Translations under genes and position numbers: made by a program
The notes under the pieces: generated by a model
What the model saw: only the letters and a program-made list of their open reading frames with translations
The model's database searches: none
What the model was told of the DNA's origin: nothing
In this document: piece by piece, positions 48,994-57,695 of the stretch
How positions within the stretch are numbered: position 1 is the first letter of the stretch
How the letters are laid out: every line of letters starts with the position of its first letter
Source of the DNA: Planctomycetota bacterium
Lineage (GTDB): Bacteria; Planctomycetota; Planctomycetia; Gemmatales; Gemmataceae
DNA length: 64,000 nucleotides
Direction: 5' to 3'
Assembly: GCA_016873095.1 (NCBI GenBank)
Contig: VGYC01000002.1
Coordinates: 38,591-102,590, forward strand

Positions 48994-50547
48994 ATGGCCA
49001 TGTTGCAACGACGTGAATTCCTGCGGAACGTGACGACAGGCGCCGTGGTGGCGAGTGTCGGCTCCGGCATGGCGGCAGACCTGGGCTTTTCGGCGGCGTT
49101 TGCCGACGAGGGGCCGGAACGTCTGGCATTCGGCCGGCTGGAGCCGCTGGTCGGTCTCATGCAAGAAACGCCGGCGGCACGGTTGATCCCGATGCTGGTC
49201 GAACGGCTGCGTCAGGGGACGCAACTACGCGAGGTCGTGGCGGCCGCCGCGCTGGCCAACGCCCGCAGTTTCGGCGGCGAAGACTACATCGGTTTCCACA
49301 CGATGATGGCGATGGGGCCGGCGTTTCACATGGCGGGCGAGTTGCCCGAGGCCCGGCGAGCGCTGCCGGTCCTCAAGATCGTACATCGAAACTCCAGCCG
49401 AATCCAGGACTCGGGACACGCCCGTAGCGATACGCTGCGTCCGGTGCGGCCCGCCAGGTTGCCGGAAGGGCGCCCGGGCGCGGATGTGCTGCGCGATTCG
49501 GTCCGGCAGCGCAATCTGGACGAGGCCGAGGGCAACTTCGCCGCCCTCGCCGGCAGCGCTGATGACGCCTTCAACAACGTTCTGCACGCGGTTCAGGACG
49601 GCTGCGAGGTTCATTGCGTCGTCATGCCGTACCGGGCCTGGGACCTGCTGGGCATCATCGGCCGGGACAATGCGCACACGCTGTTGCGGCAGTCGGTCCG
49701 CTACTGCGTGCGCGCGGAGCGCAATCAGCACACGCAGCGCGTCTTTGGCCCGGTGCGCGAGATGGTTCCCCGGTTGCTCGATCAGCATCGGCTGCTCACG
49801 CGGATGGGAACGCGCCAGGCCGAGGACGCGTGGATCGACGAACTGAGCCGGACGATCTTCGCGGCGACGCCGGCGCGTGCCGCCGATGCCGCGGCCGCCG
49901 CCCTGGCGGAGGGCTTCCATCCGAACGCAGTCGGCGATGCCATCACGCTGGCGGCCAATCAGCTGGTGCTGCGCGACAACGGCCGCGCCCGGGTGGAAGG
50001 GCCCAACAAGCCCATCGGCAGCATTCATGGCGATTCGATCGGCGTGCATGCCTGCGATTCCGCCAATGCCTGGCGGAACATGGCTCGCATCAGCAACCCG
50101 CGCAATCGGGCGGTGTGCCTCATTCTCGGCGCCTGGCAGGTGGCCCACGATCGTGCCGAGCGTGGGGGGAACTTCCTCACCTGGGAGCCGTATCCCCGCG
50201 CCGAAGCCCGCGAGGCGATCCGCAGTGTCGCCGCGGACCGCTTGCTGCCGTCGCTCGAAGACGCCATTCGCAATCGCGACCAGGTCCGTGCCGCCGCCAT
50301 TGTCCATCGCGTCAGCGAGGGCAACCCGTCGCCGCGGCCGCTATTCGACCTGATGTTGCGCACTGCCATCAGCGAGGACGGGGCCCTGCACGCCGAGAAG
50401 TTCTATCGCACTGTCAGCGAGGAGTTCGCTTCGACGCGTCCGGCCTTCCGCTGGCGGCACCTCATCGCGCTGGCCCGCGTCACGGCCAGCCAGCATGGCT
50501 ACGCCGCGCCCGGCCACGCCGATGCCTGCCGGTTGCTGGGAGTGTGA
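48994..50547 (+). CDS. Tat-exported protein of unknown function
   Basis: 517 residues from ATG 48994 (ATG 49000 also possible). A twin-arginine signal is present (LQRREFLRNVTTGAVVASVGSGMAADLG). The mature part is alpha-rich with ANARSFGGEDYIGFHTMMAMGPAFH, DAFNNVLHAVQDGCEVHCVVMPYRAW, DAITLAANQLVLRDNG and IGSIHGDSIGVHACDSANAWRNM. Several conserved-looking His and Asp residues suggest a metal or cofactor site. I do not recognise the family. The gene ends in a strong hairpin at 50581. Confidence 0.7.
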   Translation: MAMLQRREFLRNVTTGAVVASVGSGMAADLGFSAAFADEGPERLAFGRLEPLVGLMQETPAARLIPMLVERLRQGTQLREVVAAAALANARSFGGEDYIGFHTMMAMGPAFHMAGELPEARRALPVLKIVHRNSSRIQDSGHARSDTLRPVRPARLPEGRPGADVLRDSVRQRNLDEAEGNFAALAGSADDAFNNVLHAVQDGCEVHCVVMPYRAWDLLGIIGRDNAHTLLRQSVRYCVRAERNQHTQRVFGPVREMVPRLLDQHRLLTRMGTRQAEDAWIDELSRTIFAATPARAADAAAAALAEGFHPNAVGDAITLAANQLVLRDNGRARVEGPNKPIGSIHGDSIGVHACDSANAWRNMARISNPRNRAVCLILGAWQVAHDRAERGGNFLTWEPYPRAEAREAIRSVAADRLLPSLEDAIRNRDQVRAAAIVHRVSEGNPSPRPLFDLMLRTAISEDGALHAEKFYRTVSEEFASTRPAFRWRHLIALARVTASQHGYAAPGHADACRLLGV

Positions 50548-50580
50548 AAGGCTGTCCCGCGGCCACGTTGCCAACAACGG

Positions 50581-50605
50581 AGAGGGGGGCCAAAAGCCCC
50601 CCTCT
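50581..50605. terminator. GC-rich hairpin between the convergent Tat-exported and molbindin genes
   Basis: Perfect 10-bp arms 50581-50590 and 50596-50605 with a 5-base loop CAAAA. It can fold on both strands. It follows the upstream gene by 33 bases and precedes the end of the molbindin gene by 48 bases. The T-run is short. Confidence 0.6.
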
Positions 50606-50652
50606 TGCATTCCTGTCGCGTATGTGCCCAGACGAGAGCGTTGATCAAAGAA

Positions 50653-50862
50653 TCAGTCCTTGATCAGCATCACGTTGACGGCCTTGACGGCGACGCGAAC
50701 CTTGTCGCCGACCTTGAGGCCCATGTCATCGAGCGAGTCGAGCGTCATCACCGATTCCATGTTGCCGCCGCCGGCCAGCTTGACCTTGACCTGGCACATG
50801 ACGGTGCCGCGTTTGACCTCGGTCACTTCCGCATCCAGGCGATTGCGTGCGCCGATCTTCAT
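50653..50862 (-). CDS. Molbindin (Mop-type molybdate-binding protein)
   Basis: 69 residues, the exact size of a single Mop domain. MKIGARNRLDAEVTEVKRGTVMCQVKV, ESVMTLDSLDDMGLKVGDKVRVAVKAVNVMLI is the TOBE/Mop pattern throughout (segments split here). Mop proteins form hexamers that store molybdate or tungstate in the cytoplasm. No modABC genes are in the window. Confidence 0.9.
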   Translation of the reverse strand: MKIGARNRLDAEVTEVKRGTVMCQVKVKLAGGGNMESVMTLDSLDDMGLKVGDKVRVAVKAVNVMLIKD

Positions 50863-50895
50863 GATTGTCTCCTGTGTGAATGGGATGGGTGTGGC

Positions 50896-51462
50896 TCACT
50901 TCTTAACGGGACGATAGATCCAGACCTTGCCCTCGGTCATGTGGGCCAGGCTCAGGTCGTTTTCCTGCACTTTCTGGCGCTCGGCCCGGCTCTTGGCAGA
51001 GCCGGCGTTTTGCTCGAAGACCTTGAATCTTCCCTTGCCGAGGTTCCTGGCGATTATGGAGGTGTGATGCGGATACCGGCGGGTCTCGACACGGTAGCCG
51101 CTGCCCTTGTCGCTCTCGAACGTTGTCTTGATGACGATCTTGACGTTGCGGAACTGCACGATGTCGCCGGACTGCACGTCCTCGTAGCGTTCGACGGGCG
51201 TGCCCCAGCGATAATCGCGGTCGATTCCGGAAATGCCAAAATCGTGGGTATCCTTGGCGCCGGCCGATTTCAGGGCGGCGACGGCCAGGTTGGCGCATTC
51301 ACCATTCCCCACCTTCTTGCCGAGCTGGCTGCGGGCGAACCTGACGACCTCGAGCCCAAGCTTGCCAGGCTCGGCGGTCTTGCCGCCGGCATTCAGGCGA
51401 GTCAGCGCCGTCGTTGCCGCCACCACGGCCACGGCCAAGCCAATGTGCATGATCCGCCGCAT
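50896..51462 (-). CDS. Exported CHAP/NlpC-like cysteine-peptidase-fold protein
   Basis: 188 residues from ATG 51462, preceded by GGAGG at 7 bases. A signal peptide or N-terminal anchor (HIGLAVAVVAATTALTRLNA) is followed by VVRFARSQLGKKVGNGECANLAVAAL, with a Cys in the usual place, then YRWGTPVERYEDVQSGDIVQF and YPHHTSIIARN with the matching His. This is the arrangement of CHAP/NlpC-P60-type and BBC1/AIM3-like domains. Likely a peptidoglycan or amide-bond hydrolase, or an inactive relative. Confidence 0.7.
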   Translation of the reverse strand: MRRIMHIGLAVAVVAATTALTRLNAGGKTAEPGKLGLEVVRFARSQLGKKVGNGECANLAVAALKSAGAKDTHDFGISGIDRDYRWGTPVERYEDVQSGDIVQFRNVKIVIKTTFESDKGSGYRVETRRYPHHTSIIARNLGKGRFKVFEQNAGSAKSRAERQKVQENDLSLAHMTEGKVWIYRPVKK

Positions 51463-51601
51463 TGCTGATCCTCCATGCTTCGACATGTTGCCGCTTCCGA
51501 GGTGCAGAGTCTCCACCCATTGTTCCCGGATTCGCGCAGGAAAGTCAAGACACCGGGGCAACGAGCGAAACCGCAGATCCTTGTTCGCTCCCGGCACCGT
51601 G

Positions 51602-53050
51602 TCAGCGCTTGCCGCTGGTTGGATCGCGCGCCACTTGCTCGTCGGCGGGGCGGAGCGTGGACAGGAAATCGACCAGGGCATCGACTTCGGCGGGGCGAAG
51701 TTGCTTGCCGTAGGCGGGCATGTTACCGCCGCCCTGGATGACCTGGCGGACAAGCTGGTCGCGGGTTTGCCGGACGGCGACGCCATCCAGGGCCGGGCCG
51801 CGCTCGCCGCCCAGTCCGCCCAGTGCGTGGCAGTTGCGGCAGTTCTTGTTCTGCAAGACGACGGCCCCTTGCAATTGCAAGGGCGAGCGCCCCTTGAGAT
51901 ACTTCTCCGGCACCGGATCGCCGCTCCAGGCTTCCATGTGCGGCGACCAGGGCGCCTTGGCGCCGTACCAGGACAGCACGCCCAGGACCAGAAAGATCAC
52001 GATCACACTGAGCACGGCGACCGGCCGGCGACGCGGATGCCGTTCGCCGCGATTGGCGATGAACGGCACCAGGAAGAGGACGCCGACGAGCACGACCGGC
52101 AAGCCGAGTATGATGGCGGTTTCCGCTTCCGGCGGCGCCAGCGACAGCAAACCGAACAGCCACAAGAATGGCCAGTCCGGCCGCGGATTGGCAGGAATCA
52201 GGGCGGGATCGGGAGGAGCACTCGGGCCAGCCGGGCCCAGGATGGCCGCCAGCCCCAGCACGACGATCACGATCAGGGCCGAGGCAAACGAATCGCGCCA
52301 GAACGGCTCCGGATAGAATGGAACACCGTTCTTCAACTCCTGTTCGTACTTGGCGTCTTCTGTTTTCGGGTCAACCAGCTTGCCTTCCTCGGGGACGGTG
52401 GACACGCCGCGCTTGACGACCAGGTACAGGTGTAGCCCGAGCACGGCCAGCAGCATGCCGGGGATGATGAAGACGTGCAAGGCGAAGAAACGGCTCAGCG
52501 TGTCAGCGCCGATGACGGGACCACCCAGGAGCAGATGCACGAGCGCGGGACCGATGACAGGGACGCGTCCCATCATCGCTGCGCCGACCCCGGTGCCCCA
52601 GTAGGCGTCCGCGTCCCAGCGCAGCACCTGCCCGCTGAACGCCATGCCGAGCGTGAGCAGGAGCAGGACCACGCCGGCCAGCCAGGTCAATTCCCGCGGA
52701 TACTTGAAGGCGCCCCAGAGGAAAACCTGGACCATGTGCACGATGGCCATGATGACCATGCCGCTGCCGGCGGTGTTGTGGAGGGCCCGCAGATACCAGC
52801 CCATGTAGACATCGTAATTCAGCGCTTCCAGGCTCGTATAGGCATTGTCGGCCGCGGGGACGTAGACGAGGGCCAGACAGATGCCCGTGAGGATCTGAAT
52901 GCCGAGCAGCGACATGGTCATGCTGCCGAAGACGTAAAACCAGCCTCCCTTGCCGACCAGGCCGCACGGCACGGGATGACGCAGCAGCGGCCCCAGCGTC
53001 TCCGCCAGGTTCAGCCGGCTCTCAAACCAGTTTGTGATTCGGCGTAGCAT
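51602..53050 (-). CDS. Cytochrome b fused to a C-terminal cytochrome c domain
   Basis: 482 residues from ATG 53050. Residues 1-230 are a cytochrome b6-type core with heme ligands His91/His105 and His192/His207 (spacing 14 and 15). The site of the b6f heme-ci Cys reads FYVFGS, without Cys. Residues 260-400 resemble subunit IV; the Qo motif reads RPDWPFLWLF where PEWY is usual. The C-terminal 85 residues are a c-type domain with CRNCHALGG and an axial Met in GGNMPAYG. It is a quinol-oxidising bc-type subunit; no Rieske gene is adjacent in the window. Confidence 0.9.
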   Translation of the reverse strand: MLRRITNWFESRLNLAETLGPLLRHPVPCGLVGKGGWFYVFGSMTMSLLGIQILTGICLALVYVPAADNAYTSLEALNYDVYMGWYLRALHNTAGSGMVIMAIVHMVQVFLWGAFKYPRELTWLAGVVLLLLTLGMAFSGQVLRWDADAYWGTGVGAAMMGRVPVIGPALVHLLLGGPVIGADTLSRFFALHVFIIPGMLLAVLGLHLYLVVKRGVSTVPEEGKLVDPKTEDAKYEQELKNGVPFYPEPFWRDSFASALIVIVVLGLAAILGPAGPSAPPDPALIPANPRPDWPFLWLFGLLSLAPPEAETAIILGLPVVLVGVLFLVPFIANRGERHPRRRPVAVLSVIVIFLVLGVLSWYGAKAPWSPHMEAWSGDPVPEKYLKGRSPLQLQGAVVLQNKNCRNCHALGGLGGERGPALDGVAVRQTRDQLVRQVIQGGGNMPAYGKQLRPAEVDALVDFLSTLRPADEQVARDPTSGKR

Positions 53051-53224
53051 CAGTTCCGCCAGGCGATTGCAGCTTCCGCGACACGTTCGCGGTGTATCGC
53101 CACGCTGCCAGTCTACGGCCTGGCTGTGGCAAAGTCTTGTGCGAATTCTCGGCAAGCTTTAGAATCTACACGGATATCTTCCTGCGCATCTTTCTTGCCT
53201 GAGTCATTTGACGCTGGGATTCTC

Positions 53225-53896
53225 GTGCCGGAAACTGTTACCGCCCCATCACGCCGATTCACGTCCCGGTTGCGGGACACAGCAGCGACACTGACCGCCG
53301 CGCGCTGGCTGCTGATGGCGGCGGGCCTGCTGTTGTTTCACGTGAGCTTGTTGCTGGCGGGTGACCCGGCCGGTTTGTGGTTCGTGCCGCCGGGCCTGGG
53401 CATGGCCTTCGTCGCCTGGTTCGGACCCTGGTTTGCCGTGCCGCTTTTCCTGGACGTCGTGTTGACGCAACTCATCGGCGGACAGAGTTTTTTTCCTTCC
53501 ATCGTCAGTGGGGCGCTGCTGTCGGCGCAGATCGTCGTGTCCTGGTGGTGTTACCACACGCTGGCGCGCGGCACCCGGCTGATGGATGATCCGCGTTCGG
53601 CCGTCTTGTTCCTTCTGGTTGTGCCGGGCATCGCCGGCTTGCTTTTTGCCCTGCTGCGCGCCGGTTACTTGCATTCATCGGACCCCCTGGCCGAACTGGT
53701 CAGCAAGGTCGGGGCCATCTGGATGGCGGCAGCGCTTGGGATCCTCGTGTTCGTGCCGGTGCTGCTCGTCAATCTGTCGCCTCCGCTGGTCGAGCATGGC
53801 CTGGCAGTGCCGGAGTCGCGCAAGGGACTGGAGCCGGTATCGACGCCGCGCGACTGGACCTGGGGGAATCCGTCGAGATCAGCGGACTGTCGTTGA
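53225..53896 (+). pseudogene. MASE1 sensor N-terminus, separated by frameshift from the kinase
   Basis: The frame from GTG 53225 encodes about 215 residues of hydrophobic MASE1-type sequence: GLWFVPPGLGMAFVAWFGPWFAVPLFLDVVL, YLHSSDPLAEL, LGILVFVPVLLVNL (segments split), then runs out in WTWGNPSRSADCR. The next frame continues the domain with LGESVEISGLSLTAGALGLLL. An indel between about 53800 and 53870, perhaps in the GGGGG run at 53862, restores a single MASE1-PAS-kinase gene of about 1,140 codons. Confidence 0.7.
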
Positions 53897-56649
53897 CTGC
53901 CGGGGCGCTCGGGTTGCTGCTGGCCACCGCCCACGCCGATCAAGCCGGAGGTAACTGGCACTTTTTCGGCCTGTCATCTCTGCTGATCGTGTGGTCGGGA
54001 CTGCGGCAAGGGCTGCGCGGCGGCAGCATTGCGTTCCTGTTCTGTGCCAGCGCCGCCTTCATCCTCGCCGCCTTCCTGTCCGGCGCGCGCTCCTGGAACT
54101 CGCTGCAGGGAAACATGCTCGCCCAGGGGAGCATCGCGTTGCTTGTCGGCGCCGCGTCGAGCTGGCTCCAGGCCAACGAATCGCGATACCGGCAGGTAAT
54201 CGGTCACATCCCCGTCGTCGTCTACAGTGCCCGTATCCCGCGCTGGGTTCCGGTGCGCCTTGCCCAGGGAGAGTTTCCCGCGCGCTCGGGCGCGACGCTC
54301 ATCGAATTCGTCGAGATCACACTTGCCAGTCCCGCCTGCCGCAAGATCCTGGCCCGCGAGCCGGAGCAACTCCTGGGGCCGTACCAGCGCTGGCTCGATC
54401 TCATCCTGCCGGCCGATCGCGAGCTGGTCCTGGCGGCCCTGACGCAGCTGTGCTTGCAAAAGCAACCGATCACCTGCGAGTATCGCCTGCAGGTCGATGA
54501 GGCGCCGCTCGAGCGGCCGGCTCTACCCAGCGACGATTCCCCGCAGCGAATCACCAGCGATGGGCCGGACACGCTGGTGTTGCCGAGCTTTCGCGGCCCG
54601 GTTCGGCAACGCTGGGTCCGCGACACACTGGCACCGCACTACAGCGCCGACGGACATCTCGACGGCTGGGAAGGGGTGATCGAGGACATCACCGAGCAGC
54701 GCATGCTCGCCTACGACCTGCGGCGCACCACCGGCATGTTCCACGCCTTGGTGGCCAACTTGCCCACTGGCGTGTTCTTCTTGCAGGGGCCGTTCGGCCA
54801 GCCGTTGCTGGTGAATGGTCGAGCGCGACAGCTGCTCGGGCAGCGCGAGGACAATGCGGCCGGCATCCAGCAGCTGAGCCGCGTCTATCGCCTGCACCGT
54901 CCTGATGGCTCGGCGTATCCCGTAGAAGATCTGCCCGTCGCCAAGGCGTTGCGCAGTGGCGTGACCAACATGTCGGAGGACATCGTCGTGCACCGGCCGG
55001 ACGGCCGGCGCGTACCCCTCATCTCCTGGGCCGCCGCCATTGACCTTGCCGGCGTCGGGCAGCCGGACGCTGCGGTCTGGGTCTTCGAAGACTTGACCGA
55101 TTTGCGGCAGGCGGAGTCGGCCAAACTGGAAAGCGAAGCGCGGCTGCGGGCAGTCTTTGATGCCATGGCCGAAGGAGCGGTGGTTCACAACAACGCCGGA
55201 ATGATCGTCGATTGCAATGCGGCCGCGTGCGCCATACTCGACAAGACCCGTGAGCAGCTGCTCGGTCAAACATTCTTTGCCACAAACTGTCTGAGCGAAG
55301 GCGGCTCGAGCTGCCAGCGCGAGGATCTTCCGGACCGGCGCGTGCTGCGCAGCGCGGCGCCGGTGCGTGACCTGATCCTGGGCGTGCCTCGCGGCGGCAC
55401 AGGTCGCGCCGTGGAAACACGCTGGCTGCTGGTGAATGCCATGCCGCTGCCAGCAAGTGCAGGCGGGGTCATGCAGTCGCGCGATACGCGGATCATCACG
55501 ACGTTTTCCGACATCACGGCCCATCGCGAAGCGCTCGCCGTGCTGCAGGCCGCCAAGGCCAAGTACCAGGACCTGGTCGAGAGCTTGCCGGTCATGGTCC
55601 TGCAGTTCGACCTGTCAGGGAATGCCACGTACATGAACCCGGCGGCCAGGCACCTGTGCGGTTTTTCCTTGCCGGAGCTGGCCGGCCCCGGCGCCTGGCT
55701 GGAACGCATCGTGCCGGAGGATCGGGCGGCGTTCCAGCAAGCGCTGGAGCGCGCACGCGACGGCTTCGTCGCCCGTGCCGAGTTTCAATTTCGCGCACAC
55801 GACGAGGTGCTCAAGGTTGGTTACGGCTTCCTGCAGCCGACACTTCACGATGATGTCGTGGTGGGCGCCACCTGTCTCATCCTCGATCGAACGGCACAGC
55901 GCCGGCTGGAAAAGGATCTGGAGCGCGCCCAGCGTCTCGAACTGATCGGCAAGCTGGCCAGCGGCACAGTGCACGACTTCAATAACCTCTTGACCATTAT
56001 CATGGGGCGGGCCAATCTAGCTCTTGCGGAACTGGTTCCCGAGCATCCCGCGCATGCCGAGTTGCAGCGCATCCAGGAACTGGGCGAGCAAGCCAGCCAT
56101 CTGGTCGGACAGCTGCTGACATTCAACAAGCAACAGCGCTTGCAGCGACAGCCTGTCGACCTCAACACGCTGGCGGTGCACACCTTGAGATTGCTGGCCG
56201 GCACGCTGTCCCGCAACATCGAAACGCGTTCGGTCCTGGCAGCGGAAGATATCCACGTGCTGGCCGACGAGCAACAACTGCGCCAGGCCCTCATGAACCT
56301 GTGCCTCAACGCCCGCGACGCCATGCCTCAGGGCGGAACCATGTCCGTCAAGATCGATCGGGCCTCAAGTCCGTCGGCGCCTGCTTCGACGTCGGCGGAC
56401 GGCCACTGGGGGCGCATCACCGTGCAGGACACCGGCCACGGCATGAGCGCGGACGTCCATGCCCGCCTGTTCGAGCCGTTCTTCACGACCAAGGAACATG
56501 GCACGGGTCTGGGCCTGCCGGTCGTCAAGCAGATCGTGGACAGCCACTCCGGGCGCATCTTTGTGCATTCGCAGTCGGACCGCGGAACAGCGGTCGAGAT
56601 CTGGTTGCCGCTGGCGCGCACTGCCAGAGATGAGCACGCAACAGCATGA
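53893..56649 (+). CDS. Multi-PAS hybrid-type sensor histidine kinase (frame after the shift)
   Basis: 918 residues if started at TTG 53893, but probably the C-terminal part of the MASE1 gene. Order: remaining membrane helices (LIVWSGLRQGLRGGSIAFLFCASAAFIL in part), several PAS or PAS-like domains (about residues 90-680, with FHALVANLPTGVFFLQG, RAVFDAMAEGAVVHNNAGMIVDCNAAA and YQDLVESLPVMVLQFD), HisKA with His in GTVHDFNNLL (about residue 693), and HATPase with NARDAMPQGG, VQDTGHGM and GTGLGLPVV. No receiver domain follows. The stop overlaps the ABC ATPase start (ATGA), so they are coupled. Confidence 0.8.
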   Translation: MTAGALGLLLATAHADQAGGNWHFFGLSSLLIVWSGLRQGLRGGSIAFLFCASAAFILAAFLSGARSWNSLQGNMLAQGSIALLVGAASSWLQANESRYRQVIGHIPVVVYSARIPRWVPVRLAQGEFPARSGATLIEFVEITLASPACRKILAREPEQLLGPYQRWLDLILPADRELVLAALTQLCLQKQPITCEYRLQVDEAPLERPALPSDDSPQRITSDGPDTLVLPSFRGPVRQRWVRDTLAPHYSADGHLDGWEGVIEDITEQRMLAYDLRRTTGMFHALVANLPTGVFFLQGPFGQPLLVNGRARQLLGQREDNAAGIQQLSRVYRLHRPDGSAYPVEDLPVAKALRSGVTNMSEDIVVHRPDGRRVPLISWAAAIDLAGVGQPDAAVWVFEDLTDLRQAESAKLESEARLRAVFDAMAEGAVVHNNAGMIVDCNAAACAILDKTREQLLGQTFFATNCLSEGGSSCQREDLPDRRVLRSAAPVRDLILGVPRGGTGRAVETRWLLVNAMPLPASAGGVMQSRDTRIITTFSDITAHREALAVLQAAKAKYQDLVESLPVMVLQFDLSGNATYMNPAARHLCGFSLPELAGPGAWLERIVPEDRAAFQQALERARDGFVARAEFQFRAHDEVLKVGYGFLQPTLHDDVVVGATCLILDRTAQRRLEKDLERAQRLELIGKLASGTVHDFNNLLTIIMGRANLALAELVPEHPAHAELQRIQELGEQASHLVGQLLTFNKQQRLQRQPVDLNTLAVHTLRLLAGTLSRNIETRSVLAAEDIHVLADEQQLRQALMNLCLNARDAMPQGGTMSVKIDRASSPSAPASTSADGHWGRITVQDTGHGMSADVHARLFEPFFTTKEHGTGLGLPVVKQIVDSHSGRIFVHSQSDRGTAVEIWLPLARTARDEHATA

Positions 56650-57572
56650 TCGACACCATCAACGCTCGCGATATCGAGATCAAGTTTGGCGCCTTCACCG
56701 CGCTGAGAAATGTCAGCCTCACGGTCGGCCCAGGGGAAGTCTTCGGGTTGCTGGGCCCGAACGGCTCGGGCAAGACGACGCTGATTCGGGGGTTGTGCGG
56801 TCGGGTGCCATTCACGAATGGCTCGGCCATCGTGCTGGGCCACGACGTGGCCACCGAGGCCGAGCGCGTCCGCTTCCAGATAGGCTACATGTCTCAGAAG
56901 TTCTCGCTGTACGAGGACCTCACGGCCCAGGAGAACATGGATTTTTACGCCGGCATCTACGGGCTAAACCCGGCCGACGCCCGCGCGCGCAAAGATGAAT
57001 TGACCGCCCTGACCGGGCTGAGACCCTACCTGCAGCGTCGGGCCGGGCGGCTTTCCGGCGGCTGGAAACAGCGGCTTGCCCTCATCTGCGCCTTGCTGCA
57101 TCGGCCGCGCTTGATCTTCCTGGACGAGCCGACTGCAGGCATCGACCCGGTCGCGCGCCGCGATCTGTGGAACCTGCTCTTCCGCCTTTCGGCCGAGGGC
57201 ATCACCCTGGTCGTGACGACTCATTACATGGACGAAGCCGAGCGCTGTGCACGCGTCGGTTATCTCTATCTCGGCAACCTGCTAGCGCTGGGCACACCGC
57301 ACCAGCTCAAGGAATTGCCGGGCATCACGCCGGACGGCACGCACTGGCTGGAGATCACCGGCGCCGACAGCGCCGCGCTGCTGGAGCGATTACGCGAGCA
57401 TCCCGAAGTCATCCAGGCGACCATCTTCGGGCAATCCGTCCACGCGCTCACGTATCGCGACTTCTCACCGGAGGAACTGGGTTTCCAGGAGGCCCGCATT
57501 CGCGTCACCGAGCCTTCGCTCGAGGATGTGTTCGTCATCCTGTCGCGGCAACAAGAACTGGCGAGCCGGTAG
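56646..57572 (+). CDS. ABC-2 type transporter ATP-binding protein
   Basis: 308 residues. Walker A GPNGSGKTT, Q-loop YMSQKFSLYED, signature LSGGWKQRLAL, Walker B LIFLDEPTAGID and H-loop TTHYMDEAE are intact. The sequence resembles drug/DrrA- and YhiH-like exporters (TLRxVxLTV start and long C-terminus). The start overlaps the stop of the histidine kinase, so expression is coupled to it. No ABC-2 permease or membrane-fusion gene follows, so the transporter is incomplete in this window. Confidence 0.9.
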   Translation: MIDTINARDIEIKFGAFTALRNVSLTVGPGEVFGLLGPNGSGKTTLIRGLCGRVPFTNGSAIVLGHDVATEAERVRFQIGYMSQKFSLYEDLTAQENMDFYAGIYGLNPADARARKDELTALTGLRPYLQRRAGRLSGGWKQRLALICALLHRPRLIFLDEPTAGIDPVARRDLWNLLFRLSAEGITLVVTTHYMDEAERCARVGYLYLGNLLALGTPHQLKELPGITPDGTHWLEITGADSAALLERLREHPEVIQATIFGQSVHALTYRDFSPEELGFQEARIRVTEPSLEDVFVILSRQQELASR

Positions 57573-57695
57573 CGCGAAGGCGCCGCCGAGTCCCGCCGCC
57601 AATTTGCGCCGCTGACTGCATTTTCCTTTGGCTTTCCGTCGCCTTGCCGTTACCATGATCTGGAGTTGCGTTAACTCGTGTGAGGAGGCCTCGTC

